Source: Microbulbifer yueqingensis
Lineage (GTDB): Bacteria; Pseudomonadota; Gammaproteobacteria; Pseudomonadales; Cellvibrionaceae
Length of the DNA: 64,000 bases
Reading direction: 5' to 3'
Assembly (NCBI RefSeq): GCF_900100355.1
Contig: NZ_FNFH01000009.1
Location: 1 to 64,000, forward strand
Both the position numbers and the translations under genes were made by a program. The notes beneath the pieces were generated by a model that worked only from the letters and a program-made list of their open reading frames with translations, did not search any database and was not told the origin of the DNA. Position 1 is the stretch's first letter. Each line of letters begins with the position of its first letter. Below are positions 49,464 to 59,405 of this stretch, one piece after another.

Positions 49464-50027
49464 ATGCTGTGCATCCAGGCGAGAAAAGTCCCGGTTATGG
49501 CACGGGAGCAGCGGGGCTTCACCCTGATCGAGTTGATGGTGACCATCGCAGTACTCGCGATTCTCGTCAGTATTGCAGGGCCGAGTTTTACTTCCATGAT
49601 CAACAATAATCGATCAGCTGCTGTTGGTGAGGAGCTCGCCGGCGCGTTCAATTATGCTCGCAGCGAAGCAGTTAAGCGCGGCGACCGTGTCTCGATCTGT
49701 GCGAGCAGTGACGGCGCCACCTGTTCGGCGGCCGGGACCTGGAGCCAGGGCTGGATAGTCTTTACCGATTCTGCCGCTACTGACATCGCGACCACGCCGG
49801 TTGTGAATGCGGTACTGCGGCGCTGGGAAGCGCCCGGGGGCGACGCGGCGATCGCAGTGACCCAAACCGCCGCCACCAACTTCGTTCGCTATACCCGGCT
49901 GGGCACGCTCGGACGTGCTAACCAGGTGACCGTCACTTCGAGCGTGAGCGGTTGCACGGGCAATGCCGCACGCACAATTACCATCGGCCCTGCAGGCTTG
50001 ATTAATGTGGCGCGCAGCGCCTGCTAG
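49464..50027 (+). CDS. fimU: FimU-type minor pilin
   Basis: A 187-residue type IV minor pilin with GspH/FimT fold: RGFTLIELMVTIAVLAILVS is the processing site plus hydrophobic helix, then NNNRSAAVGEELAGAFNYARSEAVKRG and a C-terminal disulphide pair. The ATG at 49464 has AGGA nine bases upstream and gives an 18-residue leader; ATG 49497 would give the more usual seven but lacks a good ribosome site. It heads the minor-pilin operon fimU-pilV-pilW-pilX-pilY1-pilE. Adhesion and pilus priming are the roles known for the set. Confidence 0.88.
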   Translation: MLCIQARKVPVMAREQRGFTLIELMVTIAVLAILVSIAGPSFTSMINNNRSAAVGEELAGAFNYARSEAVKRGDRVSICASSDGATCSAAGTWSQGWIVFTDSAATDIATTPVVNAVLRRWEAPGGDAAIAVTQTAATNFVRYTRLGTLGRANQVTVTSSVSGCTGNAARTITIGPAGLINVARSAC

Positions 50028-50037
50028 GGAGGGGAGT

Positions 50038-50475
50038 ATGAACGCAATATCCTTTCAGCGCGGGGCGGGATTGATCGAGGTAATGGTAACGGTCCTGATC
50101 CTGTCGACCTCCCTCCTGGGGCTGGCGGCCTTGCAGAATCGTTCGCTGCAGTATAACCACAGTGCCTACCTGCGTTCACAGGCCAATATCCTGGCCTATG
50201 ACATTCTTGATAGGGCCCGAATTAATCGGGCAAACCTCACCAGCTACAGCCTTGCCGCGACCGATGATGCGCCGACGGCCACCGGGCTGGCGCCAACCGA
50301 CTTGCGTGAATGGCGGGAAAGCCTTGCAGCGGCGTTGCCGGAGGGCAGCGGCGGGATTGAATGCAGTGCCGTAACCCGGATCTGTACCGTGACCATCCAA
50401 TGGGCGGAGCGGGATGGCGTCGGCGTTGACGGTGATACGGAGGCGAGCCGCTTCCAATATTCCACGCGGATCTAG
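50038..50475 (+). CDS. pilV: Type IV pilus minor pilin PilV
   Basis: A 145-residue prepilin-like protein. The leader MNAISFQRG precedes AGLIEVMVTVLILSTSLLGL with Glu5; the LLGLAALQNRSLQYNHSAYLRSQA stretch is typical of PilV. GGGAGGGGAGT precedes the ATG at 50038, 10 bases after fimU, which decides against the earlier in-frame codon inside fimU. It is expected to join the pilus-tip priming complex with FimU, PilW, PilX and PilY1. Confidence 0.9.
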   Translation: MNAISFQRGAGLIEVMVTVLILSTSLLGLAALQNRSLQYNHSAYLRSQANILAYDILDRARINRANLTSYSLAATDDAPTATGLAPTDLREWRESLAAALPEGSGGIECSAVTRICTVTIQWAERDGVGVDGDTEASRFQYSTRI

Positions 50476-50489
50476 GGGGGAGTCCAGCT

Positions 50490-51551
50490 ATGCGTAACCA
50501 GCGGGGTATATCACTTGTCGAGCTGATGGTCTCAATTACCGTAGGGCTCATCCTGATGACAGGTGTGGTGCAGCTGTTCCTTTCCAGCCGTGCGACGTTC
50601 ACCACCCAACAAGCCATCTCGCGGGTCCAGGAGACCGGCCGCCTGGCGATGGAGTTCATGTCCCGGGATATCCGCATGGCCGGCTATATGGGCTGCATGA
50701 GCCGGAATCTCAACTTTACCAACACCCTCAATAACTCCAATGCCCTCGCATACAGCTTCGATGTGGGTATTCAGGGACTCGACAACTATGCGAGCGCAGT
50801 CACCGGTTATCCGGCAGCCAGGATCGGGACCGATATCCTTGTCGTGCGCAGCGCCAACGGGCTGGGTGTTGGTGTCACTCAGAACAATGACAGTTCCCAG
50901 CTGTTTGCCCAGGATACCGGTACAGATCCGAACGGTTGCGGCGCCGGTGAGCCGAGCCTGAGCGGCCTCTGCATCGGTGATGTCCTGGTCGTCGCGGACT
51001 GTATGAAAGCGCGTATTTTCCAGGCGACGAATTTACAGGATACCGGCGGTATCTCCATCAACGTGGTGCATTCCGGCAACGCGTCGGGAGGAACCTTCGA
51101 GCCGGGTAATGCGATCAGCTCCTGGGGCGGTGCCTCCGGTGATCCGTCCGAGCAGTTTGGCCCGGACTCCCAGATCATCAAGATCCAGACCACGAGCTAC
51201 TACGTGGCTGATGGCACTTCGGGTCGCCCGAGTCTCTGGCAGCGGGTGGGCACCCAGGACCCGCTGGAATTGCTTGAGGGCGTCGAGGACATGCAACTGA
51301 CTTACGGGCGCGATACCACTGGCGACAGCATCCCGGATAGTTATGTCACCGCTGCCGTGCTCAATACCGCGAACGACTGGGATTCTGTGTTGAGCGTACG
51401 TGTAGAGCTGCTGGTGTCCAGCACCGATGACAATGTGCTGCAGGAGGCCCAGGCCTACACCTTTAACGGCACCACGGTGAATAACCCCGGTGACCGCCGG
51501 CTGCGCCAGGTGTTTAACAGTACTGTCGGCATTCGCAGCCGCCTGCCCTGA
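50490..51551 (+). CDS. pilW: Type IV pilus minor pilin PilW
   Basis: A 353-residue large minor pilin. The leader MRNQRG precedes ISLVELMVSITVGLILMTGV with Glu5. QETGRLAMEFMSRDIRMAGYMGC is the PilW family signature. The long C-terminal domain includes several Cys and ends VNNPGDRRLRQVFNSTVGIR. GGGGAGTCCAGCT precedes the start. It probably links PilX/PilY1 to the shaft pilins. Confidence 0.92.
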   Translation: MRNQRGISLVELMVSITVGLILMTGVVQLFLSSRATFTTQQAISRVQETGRLAMEFMSRDIRMAGYMGCMSRNLNFTNTLNNSNALAYSFDVGIQGLDNYASAVTGYPAARIGTDILVVRSANGLGVGVTQNNDSSQLFAQDTGTDPNGCGAGEPSLSGLCIGDVLVVADCMKARIFQATNLQDTGGISINVVHSGNASGGTFEPGNAISSWGGASGDPSEQFGPDSQIIKIQTTSYYVADGTSGRPSLWQRVGTQDPLELLEGVEDMQLTYGRDTTGDSIPDSYVTAAVLNTANDWDSVLSVRVELLVSSTDDNVLQEAQAYTFNGTTVNNPGDRRLRQVFNSTVGIRSRLP

Positions 51552-51567
51552 GCCAAAGGAGTTCTCC

Positions 51568-52110
51568 ATGCAAGCCAATACGATGATAACTTCAGGTTTA
51601 CACGGACAGCGTGGCGCCACCCTGCTGGTTGGCCTGGTCATGCTGTTGCTGATGACCCTGATCGGCCTGGCTGCCATGCGCGGCAGTGGCATGCAGGAAC
51701 TCATGGCGGGCAATATGCGCGATCGCAACCTGGCCTTCCAGTCAGCGGAAGCAGGCTTGCGCGCTGCGGAACAGGTCCTGAACGGCGCGACCCTGCCGGC
51801 CTTTGACGGCTCGCAGGTCGGTTATGCCCAGGATATTAATGGTTCGAAGGCCACCGGCTTCTGGAGCACTTACAACTGGGCGGCCGGATCGGTGCTTACC
51901 CAAATGGGCTTGGACCGGGTGGCTGAGCAGCCGCGCTTTGTGATCGAGGAAGTTAGCAGCACCATCGTCAATGCTGGCGCTGACGGTAGTGGTATCGATT
52001 TCGCCAGCAGCTTAAAGTCCGAAGATATTATCTACTACCGGGTCACAAGTCGGGGTGTGGGTGGTACCAATAATTCCGTAGTCATAGTCCAGTCTACTTT
52101 CAAGCGTTGA
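51568..52110 (+). CDS. pilX: Type IV pilus assembly protein PilX
   Basis: A 180-residue minor pilin. After the leader ending GQRG the mature start is ATLLVGLVMLLLMTLIGLAA; position 5 is Val, not the Glu seen in most pilins. The PilX motif MRGSGMQELMAGNMRDRNLAFQSAEAGLRAAE is split here as two conserved pieces around AGNMRDR. AAAGGAG precedes the ATG at 51568; the open frame upstream runs into pilW and is not used. It is 22 bases before pilY1. Confidence 0.92.
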   Translation: MQANTMITSGLHGQRGATLLVGLVMLLLMTLIGLAAMRGSGMQELMAGNMRDRNLAFQSAEAGLRAAEQVLNGATLPAFDGSQVGYAQDINGSKATGFWSTYNWAAGSVLTQMGLDRVAEQPRFVIEEVSSTIVNAGADGSGIDFASSLKSEDIIYYRVTSRGVGGTNNSVVIVQSTFKR

Positions 52111-52132
52111 TACGGGCGGGAGATAGCACGAT

Positions 52133-55100
52133 ATGTTTGGCAGAATAAGAAAGGCAAAATTCGGGCTCGTACTGTCCGCGGCACTGCTCAGCCTGTGCAC
52201 GGCACACAGTGCGATGTCACTGAGCCTGTCGCAGACACCTCTATTCCTGCGTACCGGTGCGGACCCCAACGTCATGTTTATCCTCGATGACTCGGGCTCA
52301 ATGCATTTCGAGGTCACACCGGCGGAGAATGTGGATCTCTTCGTGGGTAGTTACACCGACCAGCGCCCCTTCCGTGCGGTTTACTATATGTATCCCAACA
52401 GTGCGCTTACCTCGGAGAATGGCGGCACTCTGGATTACTGTATCTATGAAAGCAGTGGTTCCGGTAGTTGCGACTACTGGGAGCAAAACCTTACCGACAG
52501 TGATCTCCTGTATGGCAACCTGATGCCGCACTTTGATGCCGACAATCGCTGGGCAGCCTACTTCCGTTCCGCGCACAATAATGCTACCTATTATGATCCT
52601 ACGGTGCGCTACCGCCCGTGGGTCAAGGAGGACGGCACTTACTGGGACAATGCCACTGCAACCCAGGCCTACCACAACCCCGCAATCACGAGCAAAGGCT
52701 ACCGCAACCTGACGGTGGACAATACCCAGACCGCCTGCTGGATCAAGGACACGGCAACAGCCTTCACGGAAACCTATGACAATGACGGTACGAACGGTTG
52801 GGAGCTCTGTGAGGACGGGTCCAGGGCAAAGAGCCTGACTTTTTATCCGGCTACCTATTTCAAGTACAAAGGTACTGGTGATGTAAAACTGGCTTCCAGC
52901 TATACCCGGGTGGAAATCCGGAACAACGGCACGACTTACGCCGGTGGGCCCGCGCGCACAGACTGTGCCGATTCGACGGCCTGTACCTACCAGGAGGAAA
53001 TCCAGAACTTCGCCAACTGGTACAGCTACTACCGCTCGCGGCTCCTGCTTGCGCGCGCCGGCGTAGGCCGCGCCTTTGCCGCACAGGGCGAGGGAATGCG
53101 AGTGGGATTCGGCACCCTGAATAAGGGCGCCGAGAATATCGACTCCGTCTCGACCGAGACGATTGTCAGTGGCGTGCGCACCTTCAGTGGCAGCAACCGC
53201 GTAAACTTCTTCGACAATCTCTACGACCGCGACGTGCCCAAGGCCGGTACCCCGTTGCTCGCAGCACTCGACAACGCGGGGCAATACTACAGCCGTGAGG
53301 ATAACAAGGGACCCTGGAGTAAGCTTCCGGGACCGGGTAGCGATGATTCCCAGCTCGCCTGCAGGGCCAGCTATACCATCCTGATGACTGACGGTTACGG
53401 CAGCGACTACGACGATTATGCGGATAATGCCATCGGCAACGCCGATGGCACCGACGGGGCGCCATTCAGCGATGCGTACAGTAATACGCTCGGCGATATC
53501 GCCATGCATTACTATGAAAATGACCTGCACGAAACGCTGGCAAACAGTGTCCAGACCAACGAGATCGACAAGGCTACCTGGCAGCATATGGTGACCTTCG
53601 GCGTCGGCTATGGCGTCACCGGGAGTATCAACGCCGAGGACGCCTTTGCCGCTATCGGCTCGCAGGCCACCGTGGACTGGCCCAATCCGAGAACGGGCGG
53701 GGATTCCGCCAAGCTCGACGACTTGCTGCACGCTGCGGTTAACGGCCGCGGCGGTTTCTTCAATGCTGCCAATTCCGAGGCATTCGCCAGTGGGCTGGCG
53801 GATATTCTGGAAGAAATTTCCGACCGCCAGACCGGTTCTGCTTCCTCGGTAGCAGCGAACTCCACGCGCCTTGGCACGGATACAGTTATCTACCAGGCAT
53901 TGTTCAGGACCGGTGACTGGAGCGGGGAAGTTCAGGCCATCCCGATGCTGCCGGACGGCACACTTAGTACCTCCGTTAAGTGGAGCACATCGGATGCGGG
54001 GAAAATCTCACCGACCAACCGCAAGGTAATTACCTTTAACGGCTCGACAACAGTCGATTTCCAGTGGGCCAACCTGACTGCGTTACAGAAGGCAGCCCTG
54101 ATTGGCGATGATAATGCCACTGTCGGAGAGCAGCGGCTCAACTGGGTTCGGGGGAACGCCGTCGACGGGATGCGCACGCGCTCGGTGCTGCTCGGTGATG
54201 TCGTCAACGCGAGCCCGGTGTTCGCCGGGCGCAAGGACTACAGGTTCGAACGGCTGTCAGAGGCGCTGGGCGGGCTCGCGTACAGTGCGTACTATACGAG
54301 TGCAAAGAAAACACGGACTGAAGTGCTTTATGTCAGTGCCAATGACGGTATGCTACATGCAATTGATGCGAGCAATGGTAATGAGCTCTTCGCCTATGTG
54401 CCCGCCGGGGCCTACCCCAAGCTGAAAGAGCTGACGCAACTTGATTACGGCACTTCGGAAAATCCACATGAGTACATCGTCGATGGGCCTTTGTTTGTGG
54501 GGGATGCCTTTTTCGATAAAAATGGCGACGGGACCGATGAGTGGGTGAATGTGCTCGTTGGAACCTATGGCGCCGGCGGCAAGGGACTCTTTGTCCTGGA
54601 TGTCACCAATCCGGCCGCCCCGAGTGTGCTGTTTGAGCTCGATGGCACCAACGACTATATCGGCAACGTCATGGGGCAGCCGCTGGTGGCGCCCACGAGT
54701 GCTGGCTGGAAAATCATTTTTGGCAATGGCTATAACTCCACCAGTGGCCAGGCGCGACTTGTGGTTGTCGACCTCGCCGATCCGAGCAACATCGAGACTA
54801 TCGAGACCGAAGAAACCATCACCGCTAATGGCTTGGCCGGGCCGGCTCTGCTCACCGACGCTAGCGGGGAAGTAACCTCGGCCTACGCCGGCGACCTGTA
54901 CGGCAATATGTGGAAGTTCGATCTCGAGGGCAACAACTGGGGACTGGCTTATACGCAGGGGCAGGACCGCTATCCGCTGTTTATCGCCCGGGACCCGAGC
55001 GGTGCAGTCCAGCCGATTACTTCGACACCGACACTCGGCATCAACGGTAAGATGGAAAACGCTGTCATGGTCTATTTTGGCACGGGCAGTTATCTGACCA

Positions 55101-55639
55101 GCGCTGATAATCAGGCGGGTTCCATAATCAATAGCTTCTATGCCATTGCAGATCAGGGTGAGGAAATTACCACCACTGATCGGTCCGAGCTGCTGCAAAA
55201 GGTTATTGTAGAAAGCGGGGATACACGTTCGATCACCAACGATGCCAATACCGACTGGTGGGCCACCAAGAAGGGTTGGTACATGGATCTGACACCAGGC
55301 GAGGGCGCCGTTACGGGCGAACGGGTCATCAGCAAACCGCTGCTACAGTACGACCGGCTGATTTTCCCCACCCTGATCACCTCGGAAGATCCCTGCTCCT
55401 ACGGGGCCAGCGGCTGGCGCATGGAGGCGATCGCGGTGGGCGACAAGTTCCAGGGGCACTCCATTTTTGGCGAGTCGGGCAAGGTCGAGGATTATGCGGT
55501 CATAAGTTATTCCGAGTTTATTCGCGCGGGTGAGAAGGCTTATATCCCGTATACCAATACGAAAGGGGAGGGCGGCTCGCATGGCGGTGAGTTGCCGTCG
55601 ACCTCGGTAGGGCGCATGTCCTGGCGCCAGCTGCGTTAA
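52133..55639 (+). CDS. pilY1: Type IV pilus tip adhesin PilY1
   Basis: PilY1/PilC (1168 residues) is the large calcium-dependent tip protein for pilus extension, twitching and surface sensing. A signal peptide covers about residues 1-28. The N-terminal von Willebrand A domain has the metal site LDDSGSM (Asp52, Ser54, Ser56). The C-terminal PilC beta-propeller contains SANDGMLHAIDA, PAGAYPKL and the EF-hand-like calcium loop DKNGDGTDE at 795-803, then DLYGNMWKFDLEG. It follows pilX and precedes pilE by 12 bases; the pilY2 found between them in P. aeruginosa is absent. This stretch looks less GC-rich than its surroundings. Confidence 0.95.
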   Translation: MFGRIRKAKFGLVLSAALLSLCTAHSAMSLSLSQTPLFLRTGADPNVMFILDDSGSMHFEVTPAENVDLFVGSYTDQRPFRAVYYMYPNSALTSENGGTLDYCIYESSGSGSCDYWEQNLTDSDLLYGNLMPHFDADNRWAAYFRSAHNNATYYDPTVRYRPWVKEDGTYWDNATATQAYHNPAITSKGYRNLTVDNTQTACWIKDTATAFTETYDNDGTNGWELCEDGSRAKSLTFYPATYFKYKGTGDVKLASSYTRVEIRNNGTTYAGGPARTDCADSTACTYQEEIQNFANWYSYYRSRLLLARAGVGRAFAAQGEGMRVGFGTLNKGAENIDSVSTETIVSGVRTFSGSNRVNFFDNLYDRDVPKAGTPLLAALDNAGQYYSREDNKGPWSKLPGPGSDDSQLACRASYTILMTDGYGSDYDDYADNAIGNADGTDGAPFSDAYSNTLGDIAMHYYENDLHETLANSVQTNEIDKATWQHMVTFGVGYGVTGSINAEDAFAAIGSQATVDWPNPRTGGDSAKLDDLLHAAVNGRGGFFNAANSEAFASGLADILEEISDRQTGSASSVAANSTRLGTDTVIYQALFRTGDWSGEVQAIPMLPDGTLSTSVKWSTSDAGKISPTNRKVITFNGSTTVDFQWANLTALQKAALIGDDNATVGEQRLNWVRGNAVDGMRTRSVLLGDVVNASPVFAGRKDYRFERLSEALGGLAYSAYYTSAKKTRTEVLYVSANDGMLHAIDASNGNELFAYVPAGAYPKLKELTQLDYGTSENPHEYIVDGPLFVGDAFFDKNGDGTDEWVNVLVGTYGAGGKGLFVLDVTNPAAPSVLFELDGTNDYIGNVMGQPLVAPTSAGWKIIFGNGYNSTSGQARLVVVDLADPSNIETIETEETITANGLAGPALLTDASGEVTSAYAGDLYGNMWKFDLEGNNWGLAYTQGQDRYPLFIARDPSGAVQPITSTPTLGINGKMENAVMVYFGTGSYLTSADNQAGSIINSFYAIADQGEEITTTDRSELLQKVIVESGDTRSITNDANTDWWATKKGWYMDLTPGEGAVTGERVISKPLLQYDRLIFPTLITSEDPCSYGASGWRMEAIAVGDKFQGHSIFGESGKVEDYAVISYSEFIRAGEKAYIPYTNTKGEGGSHGGELPSTSVGRMSWRQLR

Positions 55640-55651
55640 TTTGAGGCAATT

Positions 55652-56080
55652 ATGAAGACCATTAGAAGAACTGAATCCGGCTTTACCCTGATCGAACTGA
55701 TGATCGTGGTCGCCATCATCGGAATCATTGGCGCCATCGCCTACCCCTCCTATATAGAGTCTGTGCGGAAGAGTAATCGCGCTGATGCCAAGGCGATGCT
55801 GAATGATGTCGCGCAGCGGCTGCAGCGTTGCTACACGGCCTACAGTGCCTACGACGACGGCAACTGCACGGCTGCCGGTGCCGTAACGGGCGGGAATACC
55901 ATTACTTCGGCTGAGGGCATGTATACGGTAGCCGGCGTCCTGGCTGCTACTACCTACGACCTTACCGCCACGCCGGTGGCCGGCACGACCCAGGCCGGCG
56001 ACGCGAAGTGCACGAGCTTCACGCTGGATGAAACAGGTTTACGGGGCGCCACTGGCTCGGATTCTGCGAACTGCTGGTAG
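55652..56080 (+). CDS. pilE: Type IV pilin PilE-type
   Basis: A 142-residue pilin. The leader MKTIRRTESG precedes FTLIELMIVVAIIGIIGAIA with Glu5, then AYPSYIESVRKSNRADAKAMLNDVAQRL, the PilE pattern. Two Cys pairs (CYTAYSAYDDGNC and a C-terminal CTSF..NCW) suggest disulphides. It ends the minor-pilin operon and is convergent with pilR. It may act as the shaft-tip adaptor rather than the main pilin, since no pilA with its assembly genes is in the window. Confidence 0.92.
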   Translation: MKTIRRTESGFTLIELMIVVAIIGIIGAIAYPSYIESVRKSNRADAKAMLNDVAQRLQRCYTAYSAYDDGNCTAAGAVTGGNTITSAEGMYTVAGVLAATTYDLTATPVAGTTQAGDAKCTSFTLDETGLRGATGSDSANCW

Positions 56081-56189
56081 TCGGGGCGGCGTGAGCCTGG
56101 GCAGAAAGTCGGGAAGTCCCTGTGCAGCGCCGGGTAATGAACGGCTGACCGGCCCGGTGGCCGGGTATCCCCCCTCTTGTGGACTGGTG

Positions 56190-57602
56190 CTAGTCTTCCA
56201 GCCCGAGTTTCTTGAGCCGGTAGCGCAGTGAGCGGAAGCTGATACCCAGCTTTTGTGCCGCTGCAGTCCTGTTCCAGCGAGTCTCCGCAAGAACAGAAGA
56301 GATCGCCTGACTTTCGATGGCCTGGAGGAATTGGTCAAGGGACTGGTAGCGGCCCGGATCGAATTGCCCCGGATACGGATACTGCTGGTCCTGGCCGGTC
56401 CCCGGCGCCAGCGAGGGAGAGCTATACCGGACTTCTGCCGGTTTAGCCATCTCCTGCTCGAGGGACAGGTCTTCCGCCCGTATTTCACGCCGATCGCTGA
56501 GGGTGAAGGCCCGCTCCAATATGTTCTCGAGCTGTCGTACATTGCCGGGGAAGGAGTAATTTCGCAGGGTATCCAGCGCCCCGCTCGTGAGGATGGGAGG
56601 GGCGACGCCGGCATGCAGCGCTATTCGGCGCATGATAGTGTCAGCCAGTAATGGAATGTCCTCGGCGCGTTCGCGCAATGGCGGGACCGCCAGTTCGATG
56701 ACATTGATGCGGTAGTACAGATCGCTGCGAAAGCGCCCGGCCGCGACTTCTGCCGCAAGGTCTTTGTGAGTCGCACTGAGAACCCGCACGTCAATAAGGA
56801 TTTCATCGCTCGCTCCTATCGGCCGTACACACTTCTCCTGAATCGCCCGCAAGAGCTTGACCTGCATGTCCAGCGGCAGGTCGGCAACCTCGTCGAGAAA
56901 CAGGGTGCCGCCTGCCGCACTCTGGAACAGGCCCGCCTTGTCCTTGTGGGCGCCGGTAAAGCTTCCTTTCCGGTGTCCAAAAAACTCGCTTTCCATCAGT
57001 TCGGTGGGAATGGCACCACAGTTGATGGCAACAAATGGCTTGTCGGCTCGCGCGCCCTGTGCATGGATGGAGCGCGCGGTCAGTTCCTTGCCGGAGCCCG
57101 ACTCACCGCTGATATAGATCGGAGCGTCGCTGCGCGCGACCTTGGCGATTTGCTCCCGTAAGCGTTGCATTGCGGGCGCCTGTCCCAGCAGTCGGTCACT
57201 GCCATCCTGGTCCGGTACCCTCTCTTGCTGGCGAAGGCGAAGCGCCAGCTCTACCAGCCGGCGCAGCCGCTCGAGGTTGACCGGCTTGCTGACAAAGTCG
57301 AAGGCACCCATCTTGAGGGCATCGATCGCGCTATCCATGTTGCCATGGGCGGTGATCACGGCAATTGGCAATTCGCTCGGACGTGAATTTTCCTCCTGCA
57401 GGTAGCGGACCAGCTCCAATCCGTCACCATCCGGGAGGCGCATATCCGTGAGGCAGAAGTCGTAACGGTGCTGGCGCAGCAGTCGGTAAGCCTCGTCCAG
57501 GCTGCCGGCCACGTGGCTGGTGACCGCCATCCGGCGGAGCGTCATTGTCAGCAGGTCGCAGATGTCTGGCTCATCGTCGACGACCAGTGCAAGAGGTTGC
57601 AT
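56190..57602 (-). CDS. pilR: Sigma-54-dependent response regulator PilR
   Basis: PilR (470 residues) activates pilin transcription with sigma-54. Receiver domain: LALVVDDEPDIC and phospho-acceptor Asp in FCLTDMRLPDGDG. AAA+ domain: Walker A GESGSGKE, the sigma-54-contacting GSFTGA loop (a variant of GAFTGA), Walker B GGTLFLDEVADLP. C-terminal Fis-type helix-turn-helix: NRTAAAQKLGISFRSLRYRL. It lies 104 bases downstream of pilS on the same strand. Likely targets are pilA elsewhere; no clear -24/-12 site was found at fimU. Confidence 0.95.
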   Translation of the reverse strand: MQPLALVVDDEPDICDLLTMTLRRMAVTSHVAGSLDEAYRLLRQHRYDFCLTDMRLPDGDGLELVRYLQEENSRPSELPIAVITAHGNMDSAIDALKMGAFDFVSKPVNLERLRRLVELALRLRQQERVPDQDGSDRLLGQAPAMQRLREQIAKVARSDAPIYISGESGSGKELTARSIHAQGARADKPFVAINCGAIPTELMESEFFGHRKGSFTGAHKDKAGLFQSAAGGTLFLDEVADLPLDMQVKLLRAIQEKCVRPIGASDEILIDVRVLSATHKDLAAEVAAGRFRSDLYYRINVIELAVPPLRERAEDIPLLADTIMRRIALHAGVAPPILTSGALDTLRNYSFPGNVRQLENILERAFTLSDRREIRAEDLSLEQEMAKPAEVRYSSPSLAPGTGQDQQYPYPGQFDPGRYQSLDQFLQAIESQAISSVLAETRWNRTAAAQKLGISFRSLRYRLKKLGLED

Positions 57603-57706
57603 AGGAATGCGCTTGTTATTGTTGCTGTGGGAACGGTGATTGCTTAACGATTATGCCAGATTAAAGTCGGCATGCGTCAATGGTGAATGCCCGTGGCACC
57701 TGATCC

Positions 57707-59302
57707 TCAGAGAACGCGGTTGGCGTGGGCGAATTCAATGCGGAAGCAGCTGCGGCCGCTGGTATCGCGGCAGTGGGAGAGGCTGGCCTGGTTGGACTCG
57801 CACAACTCCCGCGCAATATAGAGACCGAGTCCACTGCCACCTTGGCCAGTGGTGAAGAAGGGCTCGAAAATCTTTTCGCGGTACTCTTCGGGCACTCCGG
57901 GACCCAGATCCACCACGTCGAGCACAGCTGTATCGCGCTCGGGATGTCGATGGGCGTACAGCTCGAATTCCGGCACGCCTGTGGCCATTTCCGAGTGGCT
58001 CAGGGCGTTGTTGCACAGGTTGGTGAGCACCTGGAGCAGCTGAGCCCCATCAAAGCGGGCGTGGAGCGGCGTTTCGGGCAGTTCCAGGCTGATAACCGTA
58101 CCTGCCGGGGCGCCGATACGGTATTCGGCTACAAATTGCTCGATCCAGCAGCCCAGCTCGTGCAACTGTGGCTGCGGTGCCTGTCGACGCGACAGCAGCA
58201 TGACATTCTCGACAATCTGGTTCACCCGGTCACTGTGACGGCAGATGATCTCAGCCAGGTGGCGATCTTCCTGGCCCAGCGATGTGGACTCGCTCAGTAG
58301 CTGGGCAGCGTGGCTGATCGCACCAAGGGGATTGCGCACCTCATGGGCGATGGAGCCGGTGAGATGGCCGAGTGAGGCCAGCTTGAGCTTTTGCGCGGCC
58401 TGCGTGAGCTTGCGGTTGTCCTCGATGAAAACCAGGGTGTTATTGCCCTGTTCCCGATGCAGGCTGGCAAAGCTGACCCTGAGTTCATTACCATCCTCGA
58501 GTCGCATCAGGTGGCCATTGCAATTGGGGTCCTTTTTCCAGTTGCGCAGTGCAGAGAGCAGCGCCTCGTATAGCCGGCTTCCGGGCTGCACTTGCCTTCC
58601 GGTCATCTGCTGTGCGGCCTGATTGACCAGCTCGGTCTGGTGCGCATCGTTCAAGACTACAACCCCGGTACGCATGCGCTCGATGATCTGCTGGGCGAGC
58701 CGCTGCAGGTGGGCGGCCTGCCGGCTCTGCTGGTCGGCACGCCAGGTGGCAACACGGAGCAGCCCCGACAGGTACTGTAGCCCGCTGACCACGCCAAACA
58801 GCAGGATCCCCAGGCTGCCCGCAGAGACGATATCCCGGGAATCAGCGGTTCCCGCGATGAGCCCATACACCTGTTGTGCTATGACTGCGGTGCTGGCTAC
58901 CGCGGCGAAGAAGGCGCCCAGACGTCGCTCGAGCAGCAGCGATCCGGCTGCACAGCTGATCAGCAGCAGATATCCGAGCCCGGAGTTCAGTCCGCCACTG
59001 GCATGGATCATGGCGAGAAAGGCCGGGATGTCAGCACCGAGCATAAGGGACAGTTGGCCGACCCTGACCTGGTAGCCGGTGGCATGCAGGTGGAGCAGCC
59101 AGCCGACATTCAGGGCTGTATAGGCGATGACGGTATTGAGGAACAGGCCGGGAGCGGTATTGCCGAGCGCGCCCTGGCCCAGTTCGGAGGTGAACAGACC
59201 CAGCAGCACCAGGGCAATCGCCACCCGGTACCAGCCGTAAACCCGGAGCAGCTCATGGTACTGGAAGGCCTGCCTGCGTGGGGATGTCACTGCTGTGGTC
59301 AC
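57707..59302 (-). CDS. pilS: Sensor histidine kinase PilS
   Basis: PilS (531 residues from this start) senses pilin levels in the membrane and controls PilR. About six hydrophobic helices occupy residues 20-190, a PAS domain follows (RMRTGVVVLNDAHQTELVNQAA), then the H-box GSIAHEVRNPLGAISHAAQ, N-box LTNLCNNALSHS and G-box GGSGLGLYIARELCE. The open frame continues to 59470 but would overlap nadE; a GTG at 59302 (or 59290) just before the first helix is the likely start, with only a weak ribosome site. The gene is divergent from nadE. Confidence 0.93.
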   Translation of the reverse strand: MTTAVTSPRRQAFQYHELLRVYGWYRVAIALVLLGLFTSELGQGALGNTAPGLFLNTVIAYTALNVGWLLHLHATGYQVRVGQLSLMLGADIPAFLAMIHASGGLNSGLGYLLLISCAAGSLLLERRLGAFFAAVASTAVIAQQVYGLIAGTADSRDIVSAGSLGILLFGVVSGLQYLSGLLRVATWRADQQSRQAAHLQRLAQQIIERMRTGVVVLNDAHQTELVNQAAQQMTGRQVQPGSRLYEALLSALRNWKKDPNCNGHLMRLEDGNELRVSFASLHREQGNNTLVFIEDNRKLTQAAQKLKLASLGHLTGSIAHEVRNPLGAISHAAQLLSESTSLGQEDRHLAEIICRHSDRVNQIVENVMLLSRRQAPQPQLHELGCWIEQFVAEYRIGAPAGTVISLELPETPLHARFDGAQLLQVLTNLCNNALSHSEMATGVPEFELYAHRHPERDTAVLDVVDLGPGVPEEYREKIFEPFFTTGQGGSGLGLYIARELCESNQASLSHCRDTSGRSCFRIEFAHANRVL

Positions 59303-59405
59303 TGTCGGTGATCTCTTGCTGGTGTGGCGCTGCGGTGCTGACCAGGGCAGGGTACACTCGCAGTAAAGCGTTATAATCGCCGCTTCTCTGGACAGAGGTA
59401 ATAAG

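Noticed and set aside
52298..53731. 477-codon minus-strand frame opposite pilY1
   Set aside because: Antisense to the conserved vWA part of PilY1, without start signals.
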